Positions 39,906 through 50,408 are shown, counted from the first letter of the stretch. The stretch: DNA of 64,000 bases from Halomonas sp. GT (GCF_002082565.1 NZ_CP020562.1:1550001-1614000); one strand, 5' to 3'. Program-made: numbers and translations. Notes: generated by a model from the sequence alone, not told the origin.

Positions 39906-40790
39906 ATGAGCTGTAAGTCTTTAGGTGCTGGGTCTCCAAGTTCTGGGTCGCCTCCGGTTTTTTGGCGCGACTCACGACTGCCCTATGTCGAACTACGTAA
40001 AATCAGCGATGCAAGGCAAGTGTGCTACGCCCCTCATAGCCATGTTCACTGGTCGGTAGGAGCCGTTACGTCAGGCAGCAGTACGTTTCGTTATCGGGAG
40101 TCGACTTATCCTATTAGCGCTGGTGACTTAGTCATGATGAACCCCAATTGGGTTCATGCATGTAACCCCATCAAGAATGAGCCTTGGGCATATTTGATGC
40201 TCTACGTGGACGCGCAATGGCTAGCGGATTTACGTTATCAAATAGGCACGCTGGATACCCCCGTCTGGAGTGATATCGATACGGCGGTGGTCTCTCAGCC
40301 AGCGCTTTATGCTCACTATTGCGAAATGGCGGCTTGCTTATTGGATGAACAACACGCCCTCTCTTCCAAGCACGCGTCAGTGACAGGGTTTCTTACAACA
40401 TTAATGTTGGCATTGACGCATGAGACAACCGTCTCTAGGCCGCAGCCGCCGGATGGCTTGCAGGCTGCGGCTGCCTATTGTGACGTGAATGCACCTTTTG
40501 ATGTGTCATTGGAAACGCTATGTCAGTTAACCGGTTATAGCGCTGGCCATCTTATTCGTGCGTTTAAGTACCACTATGGGCTTACCCCCCATGCTTATCT
40601 GATTAATCGCCGTGTACAGCTTGGCCAGCGGGCGCTTAAGCAGGGGGAGTCGATCGTTAATTCAGCTCTGTTAGCCGGTTTTAACGACCAACCCCATTTC
40701 CAGAGAACCTTTAAGCGGTTAGTGGCGGCGACACCCAACCAGTATCGTTATCCGCTACTCAAACAACAGGAAAATAGCGCTGGCAGCTAG
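39906..40790 (+). CDS. AraC-family regulator with cupin-like sensor domain
   Basis: The 294-residue protein has an AraC ligand-binding (cupin) domain (CYAPHSHVHWSVGAVTSGSS; GDLVMMNPNWVHACNP) and a C-terminal HTH pair (LCQLTGYSAGHLIRAFKYHY; ALLAGFNDQPHFQRTFKRLV). The last 36 bases overlap the convergent LysE-type gene. It probably controls that exporter; the arrangement AraC-LysE is common. Confidence 0.88.
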   Translation: MSCKSLGAGSPSSGSPPVFWRDSRLPYVELRKISDARQVCYAPHSHVHWSVGAVTSGSSTFRYRESTYPISAGDLVMMNPNWVHACNPIKNEPWAYLMLYVDAQWLADLRYQIGTLDTPVWSDIDTAVVSQPALYAHYCEMAACLLDEQHALSSKHASVTGFLTTLMLALTHETTVSRPQPPDGLQAAAAYCDVNAPFDVSLETLCQLTGYSAGHLIRAFKYHYGLTPHAYLINRRVQLGQRALKQGESIVNSALLAGFNDQPHFQRTFKRLVAATPNQYRYPLLKQQENSAGS

Positions 40791-41348
40791 ACCAACAGCC
40801 AGTGTGCGATTAATAGCAAGTAGTATGAATGGACGGTGAATATAGCGTTTAAGAAAAGCACCTGCATAAACCCAGCTTGCCAATGACAGCCAACAAATGG
40901 GTAGGTAGAGAGCAGCGAAGAGCCATAACTGGTAGGGGTCATTACTGCTGGTATAAGCCCCAATGCCAGCGGCAGACGCCAGCCACGCCTTAGGGTTTAA
41001 CCACTGCATCATCGCGCCGGTCATAAAACCTGGTGGCTTATCTGTACTCTGGCCTCGAACCAAACCATTATGCTGGAAAAGCTGGTAGCTTAAGTAAAGT
41101 AAGAAAAGTAGACCTGCCCAACGTAATATTTCCTCCAGTAGCGGTAGTGCGTTCAGAAGTGAGTAGAGCCCCGCGCCAATCGCCAGGAAAAGCACTAGAA
41201 ACCCTAGGGTTGCACCCGTAACAAAGATAAGCCCTTTGGCAATAGGGTAGTGGGTACCGCTACTCAGGCAAACAAGGTTGACTGGGCCTGGGGAAATAGA
41301 CGCGGCAAGAGCAAATGCTGACATTGGTAACAGTAGTGAAACGCTCAT
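40755..41348 (-). CDS. LysE-family exporter
   Basis: The start is placed at MSVSLLLPMSAFALAASISP because AGGAGGATAACA precedes it, giving 197 residues; the open frame is 20 codons longer. ASISPGPVNLVCLSSG near 15 and AMMQWLNPKAWLASAAGIGA near 106 are LysE/RhtB signatures. It exports amino acids or cysteine-like solutes. Its end overlaps the AraC-type gene on the other strand. Confidence 0.88.
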   Translation of the reverse strand: MSVSLLLPMSAFALAASISPGPVNLVCLSSGTHYPIAKGLIFVTGATLGFLVLFLAIGAGLYSLLNALPLLEEILRWAGLLFLLYLSYQLFQHNGLVRGQSTDKPPGFMTGAMMQWLNPKAWLASAAGIGAYTSSNDPYQLWLFAALYLPICWLSLASWVYAGAFLKRYIHRPFILLAINRTLAVGLAASAIFLLFE

Positions 41349-41530
41349 TGTTATCCTCCTAAACAGAGTCAAGAGCTTGCAAGAGCGCGGGAAAAGAGTA
41401 TTGAACAAAATTGAGATGCCACGATATTGCGCAAGATTCGGGTAGGCCTGATGACACGGGCTAGTTAAGCTTGTGTTGTATTCAGAGAGCCCTATGCTTT
41501 TCCTCGTTTAGCTTCGGTGAGAACGTCTTT

Positions 41531-42391
41531 ATGAATGACTATGCCCGTATCGAAAAAGCGATGGCCTATATGGTGGCCAATGCCGCTAGCCAGCCAAGTT
41601 TGGAAGCGGTGGCGGCGCAAGTACATTTGAGCGCTTACCATTTTCAGCGGCTGTTTTGTCGTTATGCGGGTATCAGTCCTAAGCGTTTTTTACAGGCGTT
41701 GACCTTGGAGCGGGGTAAACAACTGATCGCATCGTCAGAAAGTCTTACCAATACTGTGCATGCGCTAGGACTAAGCGGTGGCTCGCGGCTTTATGATCAC
41801 TTTGTGCAGTTAGAAGCGGTCACGCCGGGTGAGTTTAAACGCCAAGGGGAGGGGGTGGAGATTGCCTATGGCGTGCACCCAACTCCTTTTGGCGAGATAT
41901 TGGTGGCGATGACGCCAAGAGGAATTTGTCGGATGGCCTTTGTGGCGTCTACCAGCCAGGAAGCATTGCTCACACAACTAGCAAAACAATGGCCACGCAG
42001 TACGTTATGCCATCGCCCTGATGCCACTCGCTATGCGGTAGAGGCTCTGTTTACAACATCTGCAGAAACGACCAAAAAAGCGACACCTGCCACACTGTCG
42101 CTCCACGTGAGCGGTACTAATTTCCAGATTGCTGTTTGGCGCGCGCTGCTCACCATTCCTGAAGGGCAGTTGGCGAGCTATTCGCAAATTGCCCAGGCAC
42201 TTGGCACGCCGAAATCATCTCGCGCAGTCGGAAATGCGGTGGGTGCTAACCCTATTGCACTGTTGATTCCTTGCCATCGAGTGATCCAACAAAGTGGTGC
42301 GCTAGGCGGCTATCGCTGGGGAATTGAAACCAAGCAGCAGGTCCAGGCCTGGGAAGCGGCGCAGCATTCCTCCTTGCTTGAGCCGCATTAA
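41531..42391 (+). CDS. Ada-like bifunctional AraC regulator/methylated-DNA-cysteine methyltransferase
   Basis: The 286-residue protein begins MNDYARIEKAMAYMV. The first ~110 residues are an AraC HTH domain (LEAVAAQVHLSAYHFQRLFC). The rest is an O6-methylguanine methyltransferase: VSGTNFQIAVWRALLTIPEG near 194, RAVGNAVGANPIALLIPCHR near 231, with the acceptor cysteine in PCHRV near residue 249. The Ada N-terminal zinc domain (methylphosphotriester sensor) is absent. It repairs alkylated guanine and may regulate alkylation-response genes. Confidence 0.92.
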   Translation: MNDYARIEKAMAYMVANAASQPSLEAVAAQVHLSAYHFQRLFCRYAGISPKRFLQALTLERGKQLIASSESLTNTVHALGLSGGSRLYDHFVQLEAVTPGEFKRQGEGVEIAYGVHPTPFGEILVAMTPRGICRMAFVASTSQEALLTQLAKQWPRSTLCHRPDATRYAVEALFTTSAETTKKATPATLSLHVSGTNFQIAVWRALLTIPEGQLASYSQIAQALGTPKSSRAVGNAVGANPIALLIPCHRVIQQSGALGGYRWGIETKQQVQAWEAAQHSSLLEPH

Positions 42392-42398
42392 CGCTGAC

Positions 42399-43319
42399 TT
42401 AGTGTCCAAATACCGACCAGCCGGTCTCTTGAGCAAACATTTCCAAGGCGCGCGTACCCAGTAGGCTATTGCCGTATTTATCCAGCCCCGGTGACCATAC
42501 GGCAAGCGAACCACGCCCAGGAGCAATAGCTAAAATTCCTCCGCCTACGCCACTTTTACCGGGCAGACCAACGCGGAAAGCAAACTCACCCGACGCATCG
42601 TAGTGGCCGCACATCATCATCAGTGAGTTAATCCGCCGCGCTCTTTGGGGCGATACCACGCGTAAACCACTTGGCTGATTGACACCATCCGATGCCAAAA
42701 ACAGTCCGGCGTGAGCAAGCTGTTCGCAGCTCATGGCAATCGCGCATTGGTGAAAGTAGGTGCCGAGCACTTTATCGACATCGTGGCGCAGGCGACCAAA
42801 GGCTTTCATAAAATGAGCCAGAGAAGCGTTGCGGTCTTTGTGCTGCATTTCGGAAGCCGCTACCTGATGGTCAAAACAGATACTGTTATCGTCGGCGATA
42901 TAACGCACAAAGCTAAGAATTTCCGCCAGTGTCTCTTTAGGCTCGTGACCCATCATGATGGCATCAACAATCGCAATCGCCCCAGCATTAATAAACGGAT
43001 TACGCGGTTTACCGCTTTCATGCTCAAGCTGCACAATAGAGTTGAACGGGTCGCCAGAAGGCTCACGCCCGACCCGCGACCATAATCCATCGCCCCATTT
43101 CCCCAGCGCAATGGTTAGCGTAAAAACTTTGGAAATGCTCTGGATTGAGAACGGTGTGGTGGCGCAGCCCGCAGAAAAGCGCTGGCCGTCTACCGTAGCT
43201 AAACTGATAGCGAATTGGCTGGGGTCCACATGGGCAAGCTGGGGAATATAGTCAGCGACATTTCCCCGCTCGGTTTCAAGGGCAAGCTCAGCGGCAATCT
43301 TATTGAGTAACTCTTGCAT
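42399..43319 (-). CDS. glsA: Glutaminase A
   Basis: The 306-residue product matches bacterial serine-dependent glutaminases: the SxxK nucleophile in [20 protein letters not shown] near 57-76 (Ser-62/Lys-65 type), [20 protein letters not shown] near 85, [16 protein letters not shown] near 107, and [20 protein letters not shown] near 255. It hydrolyses glutamine to glutamate and ammonia in the cytoplasm and often supports acid tolerance. It is convergent with the Ada-like gene, eight bases apart. Confidence 0.96.
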   Translation of the reverse strand: MQELLNKIAAELALETERGNVADYIPQLAHVDPSQFAISLATVDGQRFSAGCATTPFSIQSISKVFTLTIALGKWGDGLWSRVGREPSGDPFNSIVQLEHESGKPRNPFINAGAIAIVDAIMMGHEPKETLAEILSFVRYIADDNSICFDHQVAASEMQHKDRNASLAHFMKAFGRLRHDVDKVLGTYFHQCAIAMSCEQLAHAGLFLASDGVNQPSGLRVVSPQRARRINSLMMMCGHYDASGEFAFRVGLPGKSGVGGGILAIAPGRGSLAVWSPGLDKYGNSLLGTRALEMFAQETGWSVFGH

Positions 43320-43496
43320 GTAATACGAATTCGTTTGGCAGCGTGAGGCGCTACCCTAGCGGAAATTAGCAGGCTTGTCTGCTGGCGGTTGATACCGAAA
43401 TGCCATGGCCTATGCACGTTGTTGAGAGGTCTTGTCCGTTGCTAACTATCTGTTCGGCGGCTACAGTTCGGCTACTCTCAGCAAGGGCCGACGGGC

Positions 43497-44960
43497 ATGA
43501 CCACATTAATGATTCAGGGAACTACTTCGGATGCGGGCAAAAGTACGGTAGTTGCCGGGCTTTGCCGCGTGTTAAAGCGCCGTGGTATTTCAGTCGCGCC
43601 ATTTAAACCGCAAAACATGGCACTTAATAGCGCCGTTACCAGTGATGGTGGTGAGATTGGCCGCTCCACTGCGTTACAGGCGCAGGCAGCGGGTGTGGTT
43701 CCCCATAGTGATATGAATCCGGTGCTATTAAAGCCGGAGACGGATCGCGGAGCCCAAGTGATTCTACGCGGTAAAGTGCATGGCCATATGGATGCACTGG
43801 ATTATCACGCGTTTAAGCGCACGGCGAAAGAGAGCGTCATGGCAGCATGGCAGGCCCTGGAAAGCCGCTTTGATGTGATCATTGCCGAAGGCGCGGGCAG
43901 TCCGGCGGAAATCAATCTGCGTAAAGGCGATATCGCTAATATGGGTTTTGCCGAAGCTGCAGACTGCCCGGTTTTATTAGTGGGCGATATTGACCGCGGC
44001 GGTGTGTTCGCTCAGCTAGTAGGAACACTGGCGCTACTAAGCGACAGCGAGCAGGCACGCATGAAAGGATTTATTATTAATCGTTTTCGGGGCGATATTG
44101 CTCTTTTAGAACCAGGGCTTGAGTGGTTAGAAGCGCGTACCGGCAAGCCAGTACTGGGAACCCTGCCTTACTTGCAGGGCCTACTGCTGGATGCTGAAGA
44201 TAGCATTGGTCGGGTTCACGCTGAAAAAGCCAATCACACCCTGAAGGTCATTGTTCCCGCGCTGCCGCGTATCAGCAATCATACGGATTTTGATCCGCTG
44301 CGCTTACATCCCCAGGTATCGCTTACCTTTGTAGGGCCAGACCAACCGATTCCACCTGCTGATGTAATGATACTGCCGGGGAGCAAAAGCACCGCCAGCG
44401 ATTTAGCCTGGCTTACACGCCAGGGCTGGAGAGAAGCGATTGCTCGCCATTTGCGCTACGGCGGCAAGGTACTGGGGATTTGCGGTGGTTTTCAAATGCT
44501 GGGCGAGTGGGTAGATGACCCGGACGGCTTGGAAGGCCCGCCAGGGAAAGTAGCAGGTTTGGGGCTGTTGCAGATGTCCACACGTATGGTAGCGGGCAAG
44601 CAGCTGCGCAATGTCAGCGGCGTCATGGTTGGGCAAGAAGCGGCTGTGACGGGCTACGAAATTCACAATGGTGTAAGCAACGGAAATGCACTCAATCGGC
44701 CGCTGTTTGATTTAGGTAGCCACGTGGATGGCGCTATCAGTATCGATGGCCAAGTGATGGGCACTTACTTGCATGGGTTGTTTGACCATCCTGAAGCCTG
44801 CCAAGCGTTGCTGACTACGTTAGGCTTAGAAAGTGCGGCCCCCGTTGATTACCGTGCCCATCGCGAGCAAGCGCTTGATCGACTGGCTGATACGCTGGAA
44901 GCGCACTTGGATATTGAGGCGGTGTTGGCGTTACTTATGCCTGTAGGTAGCGCTAAATAG
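43497..44960 (+). CDS. cobQ: Cobyric acid synthase CobQ
   Basis: The 487-residue protein has the N-terminal synthetase domain [20 protein letters not shown] (P-loop-like DAGKST near 12) and [20 protein letters not shown] near 130, and a glutamine amidotransferase domain with the nucleophile cysteine in [16 protein letters not shown] near residue 327 and [11 protein letters not shown] (His) near 423. It amidates four carboxyls of adenosylcobyrinic acid diamide. It is isolated from the cob operon at the left of the window; no cobalamin riboswitch was recognised in front of it. Confidence 0.97.
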   Translation: MTTLMIQGTTSDAGKSTVVAGLCRVLKRRGISVAPFKPQNMALNSAVTSDGGEIGRSTALQAQAAGVVPHSDMNPVLLKPETDRGAQVILRGKVHGHMDALDYHAFKRTAKESVMAAWQALESRFDVIIAEGAGSPAEINLRKGDIANMGFAEAADCPVLLVGDIDRGGVFAQLVGTLALLSDSEQARMKGFIINRFRGDIALLEPGLEWLEARTGKPVLGTLPYLQGLLLDAEDSIGRVHAEKANHTLKVIVPALPRISNHTDFDPLRLHPQVSLTFVGPDQPIPPADVMILPGSKSTASDLAWLTRQGWREAIARHLRYGGKVLGICGGFQMLGEWVDDPDGLEGPPGKVAGLGLLQMSTRMVAGKQLRNVSGVMVGQEAAVTGYEIHNGVSNGNALNRPLFDLGSHVDGAISIDGQVMGTYLHGLFDHPEACQALLTTLGLESAAPVDYRAHREQALDRLADTLEAHLDIEAVLALLMPVGSAK

Positions 44961-45858
44961 TCTCTTTTCCCCAGTGTTCTAGAAGAAGATCAATAAATAA
45001 CTGAGCGGTACTGGATAGGCTATGTGAGTTGCTGCGAACCAAGCCAATAGAGCGCTGAATGCGTGGTTCGGGCAGCTCCCGAGAGCAGAGCGTGTCGTGG
45101 TCTGGGCCGGGCATGGTCATGCGCGGCAAAATAGCCACGCCTAGCCCCGATTCGACCAGCCCTAATGATGTGGATAGATGTTGGACTTCGTAAAAGCTAT
45201 TGAGGTGAATACCCTCTGCTGATAGGGCATTATCCAGTAGCGTGCGATTTCCACTATCTCGGCTCACCGTGATGAGTCGCACATCTTCAAGGTCGCTCCA
45301 CTCAATTTTTTGTTTGCTAGCGAGCGGATGATCAGAACGTAACGCCAGTACAAAAGGATCTCGGAGCAGCGGTGTAAATCTCACCTCAGAGCTTTGCGCG
45401 CTGATCATGTTGATGCCGAAGTCAGCCTCGCCATTAATAACTTTTTCCAATCCCTCGTTAGCACTGACATCTAGAATCCTGATGCGTATGCCCGGCCACG
45501 CCTCGCTAAACACGCGAATGACACTAGGTAAAAAGTAGAATGCCGCGGTCGGCAAGCAGGCAATCGTCACAGTGCCTTTTTGGTGTGTGACTAACTCCCG
45601 AATCCCCAAAATAGAGGATTCATACTCCTCTAGCATGCGCCTGGCCCGGGGCAAAAAATCTGCTCCGATAGGCGTCAGTCGAGTACGCCTAGTCGTTCGC
45701 TCAAGTAGTTCAACTTCAAGGAGTTCTTCCAGCTTTTGGATGCGCCGAGTGAGGGCCGGTTGTGACAAATGCAGGCGCTGAGCCGCCTCATGAAAGGTGC
45801 CTAATTCAGCGACTAAAACGAACGCATGAAGGTCAAGAAATTCGAGTCTATGCAGCAT
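44953..45858 (-). CDS. LysR-family transcriptional regulator
   Basis: The start at 45858 ([20 protein letters not shown]) gives 301 residues; the frame extends 12 codons further but without family support. The N-terminal HTH reads [20 protein letters not shown], and a periplasmic-binding-like effector domain follows. It is divergent from the PrpF/Tct operon and likely its activator. Its end overlaps cobQ by 8 bases. Confidence 0.92.
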   Translation of the reverse strand: MLHRLEFLDLHAFVLVAELGTFHEAAQRLHLSQPALTRRIQKLEELLEVELLERTTRRTRLTPIGADFLPRARRMLEEYESSILGIRELVTHQKGTVTIACLPTAAFYFLPSVIRVFSEAWPGIRIRILDVSANEGLEKVINGEADFGINMISAQSSEVRFTPLLRDPFVLALRSDHPLASKQKIEWSDLEDVRLITVSRDSGNRTLLDNALSAEGIHLNSFYEVQHLSTSLGLVESGLGVAILPRMTMPGPDHDTLCSRELPEPRIQRSIGLVRSNSHSLSSTAQLFIDLLLEHWGKETI

Positions 45859-45902
45859 AGTATTGTTGCGCGAAAAAGTTGGTTTAATAACCAAAACACA
45901 TT

Positions 45903-45941
45903 AATGCAAAAAATGGATTTATAGCAATCTATATTTGCATT
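45903..45941 (+). promoter_or_regulatory. Candidate LysR operators in the divergent region
   Basis: AATGCAAA (45903-45910) and TTTGCATT (45934-45941) form a perfect dyad, with an inner ATAG-N4-CTAT (45921-45932). ATAG-N4-CTAT fits the LysR T-N11-A style. The site lies between the LysR gene and the PrpF-type gene. Confidence 0.5.
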
Positions 45942-46006
45942 TGAGACATTAAAGATTGGCTGACATTCTCCGTTCATACAGTCATCGTGAACTATGGCGG
46001 AACGAT

Positions 46007-47131
46007 ATGAACAGCATTCCTTGTGTCATTATGCGGGGCGGCACCTCTCGAGGCCCCTTTATCCGTATGAAAGACCTGCCCAGTGATCAAGAGCAGCAGG
46101 CCGACATCCTGCTAAGTTTGATGGGGTCTGGGCATGCGCTACAGATTGATGGCATTGGAGGGGGCGACCCTCTCACTAGCAAAGTGGCTATTGTAGAGCG
46201 CTCATCGCACCCTGACGCCGATGTTGACTATCTATTTGCTCAAGTGGATGTAGTGAACAAACGTGTCGATTTCAATCCTAACTGCGGCAACATGCTCTCT
46301 GCTGTAGGTCCGTATGCCATAGAGACGGGGCTAGTGGAGCCCCAAAACGGAACTACGGTGGTGAAAGTACATAATTTAAACACGCAGCGGCTGATTGAAT
46401 GCCATGTCCCCACACCGGGGAAACAGGTGCAGTACGAAGGCAGTGTCACCATTAGCGGCGTTCCGGGAAGTGCTGCGGGCATTCAGCTCAGTTTTTTAGA
46501 CATCATGGGAAGTAAAACAGGCCACCTGTTACCCACCGGAAAAGCATGTGAAGAGATTGCGGGTGTCGAGGTGAGCTGTATCGATGCGGCTACCCCGATT
46601 ATGCTACTGCGTGCCGAGTCGGTCGGATTGACCGGCTATGAGTTACCTGTTGAATTAGATGATAACGCGCCCTTGTTAACGCGTTTAGAAACCCTGCGCC
46701 GTGAGGCGGGGCTGCGGATGGGGTTGGGCGATGTTAGCCAAAGCGTTCTGCCAAAGGTCGTGCTTATTTCAGCGGCTGAAGCGGCATCGCATACGCTCAA
46801 TGTTCGCTATTTTGTGCCTCATCGCTGCCACAAAGCCATTGCTGTAACGGGGGCAATAGCCGTTGCGGCCGCGATTAATGTGCCTGGTTCAGTTGCCAAT
46901 GAAATGGCAATTGGTACCCAGCGGTTGTCCGCTGACCAACTTCTATCAAAGATTGTCTTAGAGCATCCTTCTGGCTCTATTGAGTTGACGGCTGAATATC
47001 GTCAGCAGAACGCGTTTGATCTAGCGCGTGTGTCGCTTATCCGAACGGCTCGTAAAATTATGAGTGGACAAATTTTTTATGCATCCCCTGCAAAGGCAGT
47101 GGGTAGTCACGCCATCGAAGCTGTTAATTAA
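46007..47131 (+). CDS. PrpF-family tautomerase/isomerase (4-oxalomesaconate tautomerase-like)
   Basis: The start at MNSIPCVIMRGGTSRGPFIR gives 374 residues. The PrpF fold signatures are MRGGTSRG near 8, GIGGGDPLTSKVAIVERSS near 46, NPNCGNMLSAVGPYAIETGL near 84 and CHKAIAVTGAIAVAAAINV near 277; the two symmetrical halves with Cys resemble the diaminopimelate epimerase fold. PrpF proteins isomerise 2-methylaconitate or 4-oxalomesaconate. The adjacent Tct transporter suggests catabolism of a tricarboxylate or aromatic breakdown acid. Confidence 0.9.
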   Translation: MNSIPCVIMRGGTSRGPFIRMKDLPSDQEQQADILLSLMGSGHALQIDGIGGGDPLTSKVAIVERSSHPDADVDYLFAQVDVVNKRVDFNPNCGNMLSAVGPYAIETGLVEPQNGTTVVKVHNLNTQRLIECHVPTPGKQVQYEGSVTISGVPGSAAGIQLSFLDIMGSKTGHLLPTGKACEEIAGVEVSCIDAATPIMLLRAESVGLTGYELPVELDDNAPLLTRLETLRREAGLRMGLGDVSQSVLPKVVLISAAEAASHTLNVRYFVPHRCHKAIAVTGAIAVAAAINVPGSVANEMAIGTQRLSADQLLSKIVLEHPSGSIELTAEYRQQNAFDLARVSLIRTARKIMSGQIFYASPAKAVGSHAIEAVN

Positions 47132-47183
47132 ATCACTCAACGAATATAACCAACCGACAATAATGAATAACAGGAGTTTCGCC

Positions 47184-48317
47184 ATGACTACTCTAAAGAG
47201 AAAACCCCTCAATGCTCATAAATTGCCTGCTTTGCGCACAGTTTACAAAAAAGCACTACTTGTTGTTGCCTGTTCAGCGTTAGGCGCTACCAGCGTTAAT
47301 ACACAGGCAAGTGATGTGGGGGTGCCCGATACCATTCATTGGACCATTCCTTTTGGTGTCGGCGGGGGAACCGATGTGTGGGCACGCTTCTTCACGACCT
47401 GGATGAGCGACCATGTACAAGGTAACCCCACGCTGGTGATCGATAATGTGCCTGGCGGTGGCTCCATTAATGGCAGCAACTTGTTTGCCATGCGTGCTGC
47501 CTCGGATGGCAGTCAATGGATCGGCACCTCTGCCTCCACCCAGTATCCAGCCATGCTGCAAGATCGGCGTGTGCGCTATAGCTACGACGATTGGACACCT
47601 ATTTTAGCTACCCCAACGGGAGGCGTGGTGTATGCCCAGCCTAAGCTAGGAAATACCGCAGAGGAGGTGCTAAGTGCGGTGGCCGATCAACGCGTTAAGT
47701 TTGCCGTACAAAGCCATACGGGGCTAGAGCTGCCGGTATTGATTGCGCTTGATTTGCTTGGGGCTGATGTGCAGGCCGTTTCGGGCATGCGTAGTCGTGG
47801 AGAGGGCAGATTAGCTTTTGAGCGGGGGGAGGCTGATATCGACTTCCAAACCACTTCTGCTTATTTCAGCAGCGTTGAGCCGCTGGTTGAGAGTGGACGG
47901 GCGGTTCCACTCTTTTCCCTGGGTATGCTCAATGATAACGGGGATATCGTCCGTGACCCAGCTTTCCCTGACTTGCCGACGTTCTATGAGGTGTACGAAA
48001 CAGTTCATGGTGAAGTGCCTAGTGGTCCTGCTGCCGAGGCGTTTCGCAAATTTTTTGCCTCAGGATTCACACTTCAGAAATTGATCTTACTGCCTAAAGA
48101 CGCGCCAGACGCATTGATTCAGGAGTATCGCGAAGCAGCACGTCGTTTTGTTGATACGCAAGCGTTTCAAGACGCTGCAATGGCCCAACTTGGCCCTTAC
48201 ACGCCCGTTGTTGGTGAAGTGGTAGAGCAGCACCTTCATGATGCTATGTCACTAGACGATGCCACGCGGCAGTGGCTGGTCGAGTGGTTGCTAGAGCAGC
48301 ACGGCGCCCGTATTTAG
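47184..48317 (+). CDS. tctC: Tripartite tricarboxylate transporter substrate-binding protein (TctC-like)
   Basis: The start at 47184 is chosen for AGGAG seven bases upstream. The first ~40 residues include a signal peptide (KKALLVVACSALGATSVNTQ). The mature protein has HWTIPFGVGGGTDVWARFFT near 48 and NVPGGGSINGSN near 83, the Bug/TctC ligand-binding signature. It captures a carboxylate in the periplasm for the TctA/TctB carrier encoded next. Confidence 0.93.
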   Translation: MTTLKRKPLNAHKLPALRTVYKKALLVVACSALGATSVNTQASDVGVPDTIHWTIPFGVGGGTDVWARFFTTWMSDHVQGNPTLVIDNVPGGGSINGSNLFAMRAASDGSQWIGTSASTQYPAMLQDRRVRYSYDDWTPILATPTGGVVYAQPKLGNTAEEVLSAVADQRVKFAVQSHTGLELPVLIALDLLGADVQAVSGMRSRGEGRLAFERGEADIDFQTTSAYFSSVEPLVESGRAVPLFSLGMLNDNGDIVRDPAFPDLPTFYEVYETVHGEVPSGPAAEAFRKFFASGFTLQKLILLPKDAPDALIQEYREAARRFVDTQAFQDAAMAQLGPYTPVVGEVVEQHLHDAMSLDDATRQWLVEWLLEQHGARI

Positions 48318-48398
48318 CACGCCAATTAATACTACAAAAGCTCTGTTTAAGCAGTGCTTTTGGGCTCCCTTACACTAAACAACATAAGAGCCATCACA

Positions 48399-50342
48399 AT
48401 GTTAGATGTCTTATTCTCCAGTTTGGGACAGTTGTTTACTGTTCCCCATATGCTGTACATGGTTATGGGTGTCCTCATTGGGCTCATTGTAGGCATTATT
48501 CCTGGCCTTGGCGGCATTGCTGGTATGTCGCTATTGCTGCCATTCCTCTATGGCATGGAGCCTACCGTGGCGCTGGGCATGCTGATGGGGTTAGTGGCGG
48601 TAATACCTACAGGCGATACCTTTGCCTCCGTGTTACTTGGCATACCAGGCTCCAGCGCTTCTCAGGCAACCGTGGTGGATGGCTTTGCGTTGGCCAAAAA
48701 AGGGCAAGCTGCACGAGCGCTTTCCAGTGCGTTCCTTTCTTCAATGATGGGTGGGCTAATCGGTGCGCTTGTGCTCACCGCATTTATTCTAATAGCCCGA
48801 CCTGTTGTTCTGTCGTTCTCATCGTCTGAGCTGTTTATGTTAACGCTGCTGGGACTGTCCATGGTGGCAGTGCTTTCTGGTAAGGATGTTTTTAAAGGCG
48901 TTGCCGCTTGCGGCGTTGGGCTGCTGGTCGGCACCATTGGAATGGCTCCTGCCACCGGAGAGTTCAGGCTGCCCTTTGAAATTGACTATCTCTATGATGG
49001 TTTGCCGCTAGTGGTGGTCGGTTTAGGTATCTTCGCACTGCCCGAAATCATTGATTTATTGGTAAAACGAGGCGCGATTGCCGAGCAGCCTTGTCAATTA
49101 GGCAAAGGCTGGAAAGAGGGCGTAAAGGATGTCGCTCAGCGGCCGGGGTTAGTGGCCCGCTGTGCGGGGATTGGTAGCTTAATGGGGACGATTCCAGGCT
49201 TGGCCGGCTCGGTGGTAGATTGGCTAACCTACGGCCACGCTGTGCAGAGTGCCAAAGATAAATCGCAGTTTGGCAAAGGCGATATTCGCGGCGTCATTGC
49301 ACCAGAGTCTGCTAACAATGCGTGTGCCTGCGGGGCGATGGTACCCACTCTGCTGTTTGGTATTCCCGGTTCGGGCACGGCGGCGGTCTTCTTAGGTGGC
49401 TTGCTACTACTTGGCCTTCAGCCCGGTGTCAGCATGTTAGAGACGAATCTTGATCTGACGTACACTATTATTTGGTCATTAGCGCTCGCTAATATCTTAG
49501 GCGCTGCTCTCTGCCTAGGTTTAGCCAGGCCCGTGGCTAGCTTAACGCGGGTGCCGTTCGTGATTTTAGCGCCGCTGATTACCATCTTGATACTGTTCGC
49601 GGCCTATCAAGCGACGCGCTCGTTAGGGGATTTATTCGCCTTAGGCATTATTGGCGCTATCGGGGTGCTGTTCAAGCAAGCAAACTGGTCTCGTCCCGCC
49701 TTTTTGATTGGGTTTGTTCTGGCGCCTGGAGCCGAGGCGTATTTCTATCAAGCCGCTCAGTTTCAGGGGGTAGAAGCCTTTATGCGGCCTGGAGTACTGA
49801 TCATTGGTGCACTGATTGTGGCATCACTGATTGTCCCCCCTTTACGCAGCTACCTGCAAAAGCGCCCTCAGGCCGAGCAGCCCTCTCCACATGCACTTCA
49901 GGAAGAGGTGGCTCCGCTGTCGCTGGGTGTGATCGATTTGGTATTGCTGGGCAGCTTATTGGTAGGCGCTGGGTATATGTGGTTGGCCTTTGCTGATCTT
50001 TCCCTACTAGGTGGGATGATGCCGAGGCTTGCGATGGCCATTATCGTGGCAGCGTGCCTGCTTGAAATTATCAGAACGGCCATCAAACCGTTGCAATGGC
50101 AAACCCAGGTGTTACGTCAGCATTTCTCGTGGGTGGCTGGTTTCTTCGCCTTAATTGGCAGCGTGATGATATTCGGCTTCCTGTTTACTGCAGCGGTATT
50201 TTGTCTCGGTTTCTTGCTTATGGTGGCGCGCATTAAGCCTGTTGTTGCAGTGGGGGTAGCGGCCGGAGTGACTCTTTTCCTAATTGGAATGGCGAATCTG
50301 CTCACCCTGACATACCCCTCAGGTATGTTGGCTGGGCTATAA
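48399..50342 (+). CDS. tctA: TctA-TctB fusion, tripartite tricarboxylate transporter membrane subunit
   Basis: The 647-residue protein has the TctA domain (residues 1 to ~495): GLIVGIIPGLGGIAGMSLLL near 27-46 and FGIPGSGTAAVFLGGLLLLG near 324. A C-terminal ~150-residue part with four helices (VIDLVLLGSLLVGAGYMWLA onwards) is TctB-like. TctA and TctB are usually separate genes; their fusion is seen in some families. About 15 membrane segments are predicted. With the TctC-like protein it forms a complete uptake system. Confidence 0.92.
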   Translation: MLDVLFSSLGQLFTVPHMLYMVMGVLIGLIVGIIPGLGGIAGMSLLLPFLYGMEPTVALGMLMGLVAVIPTGDTFASVLLGIPGSSASQATVVDGFALAKKGQAARALSSAFLSSMMGGLIGALVLTAFILIARPVVLSFSSSELFMLTLLGLSMVAVLSGKDVFKGVAACGVGLLVGTIGMAPATGEFRLPFEIDYLYDGLPLVVVGLGIFALPEIIDLLVKRGAIAEQPCQLGKGWKEGVKDVAQRPGLVARCAGIGSLMGTIPGLAGSVVDWLTYGHAVQSAKDKSQFGKGDIRGVIAPESANNACACGAMVPTLLFGIPGSGTAAVFLGGLLLLGLQPGVSMLETNLDLTYTIIWSLALANILGAALCLGLARPVASLTRVPFVILAPLITILILFAAYQATRSLGDLFALGIIGAIGVLFKQANWSRPAFLIGFVLAPGAEAYFYQAAQFQGVEAFMRPGVLIIGALIVASLIVPPLRSYLQKRPQAEQPSPHALQEEVAPLSLGVIDLVLLGSLLVGAGYMWLAFADLSLLGGMMPRLAMAIIVAACLLEIIRTAIKPLQWQTQVLRQHFSWVAGFFALIGSVMIFGFLFTAAVFCLGFLLMVARIKPVVAVGVAAGVTLFLIGMANLLTLTYPSGMLAGL

Positions 50343-50364
50343 AGCTGATTCACGTTAGGTATGT

Positions 50365-50400
50365 AAGCACAAAAAGTCATTAATTTGGCTTTTTGTGCTT
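50365..50400. terminator. Bidirectional terminator
   Basis: AAGCACAAAAAG (50365-50376) pairs perfectly with CTTTTTGTGCTT (50389-50400). It separates the convergent tctA and RidA-type genes; both arms carry A/T runs that suit termination in either direction. Confidence 0.8.
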
Positions 50401-50408
50401 AATAGCAA

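Noticed and set aside
43320..43496. Cobalamin riboswitch before cobQ
   Set aside because: The B12-box consensus (GCCACTG) is not found in the 177 bases; no supporting structure seen.
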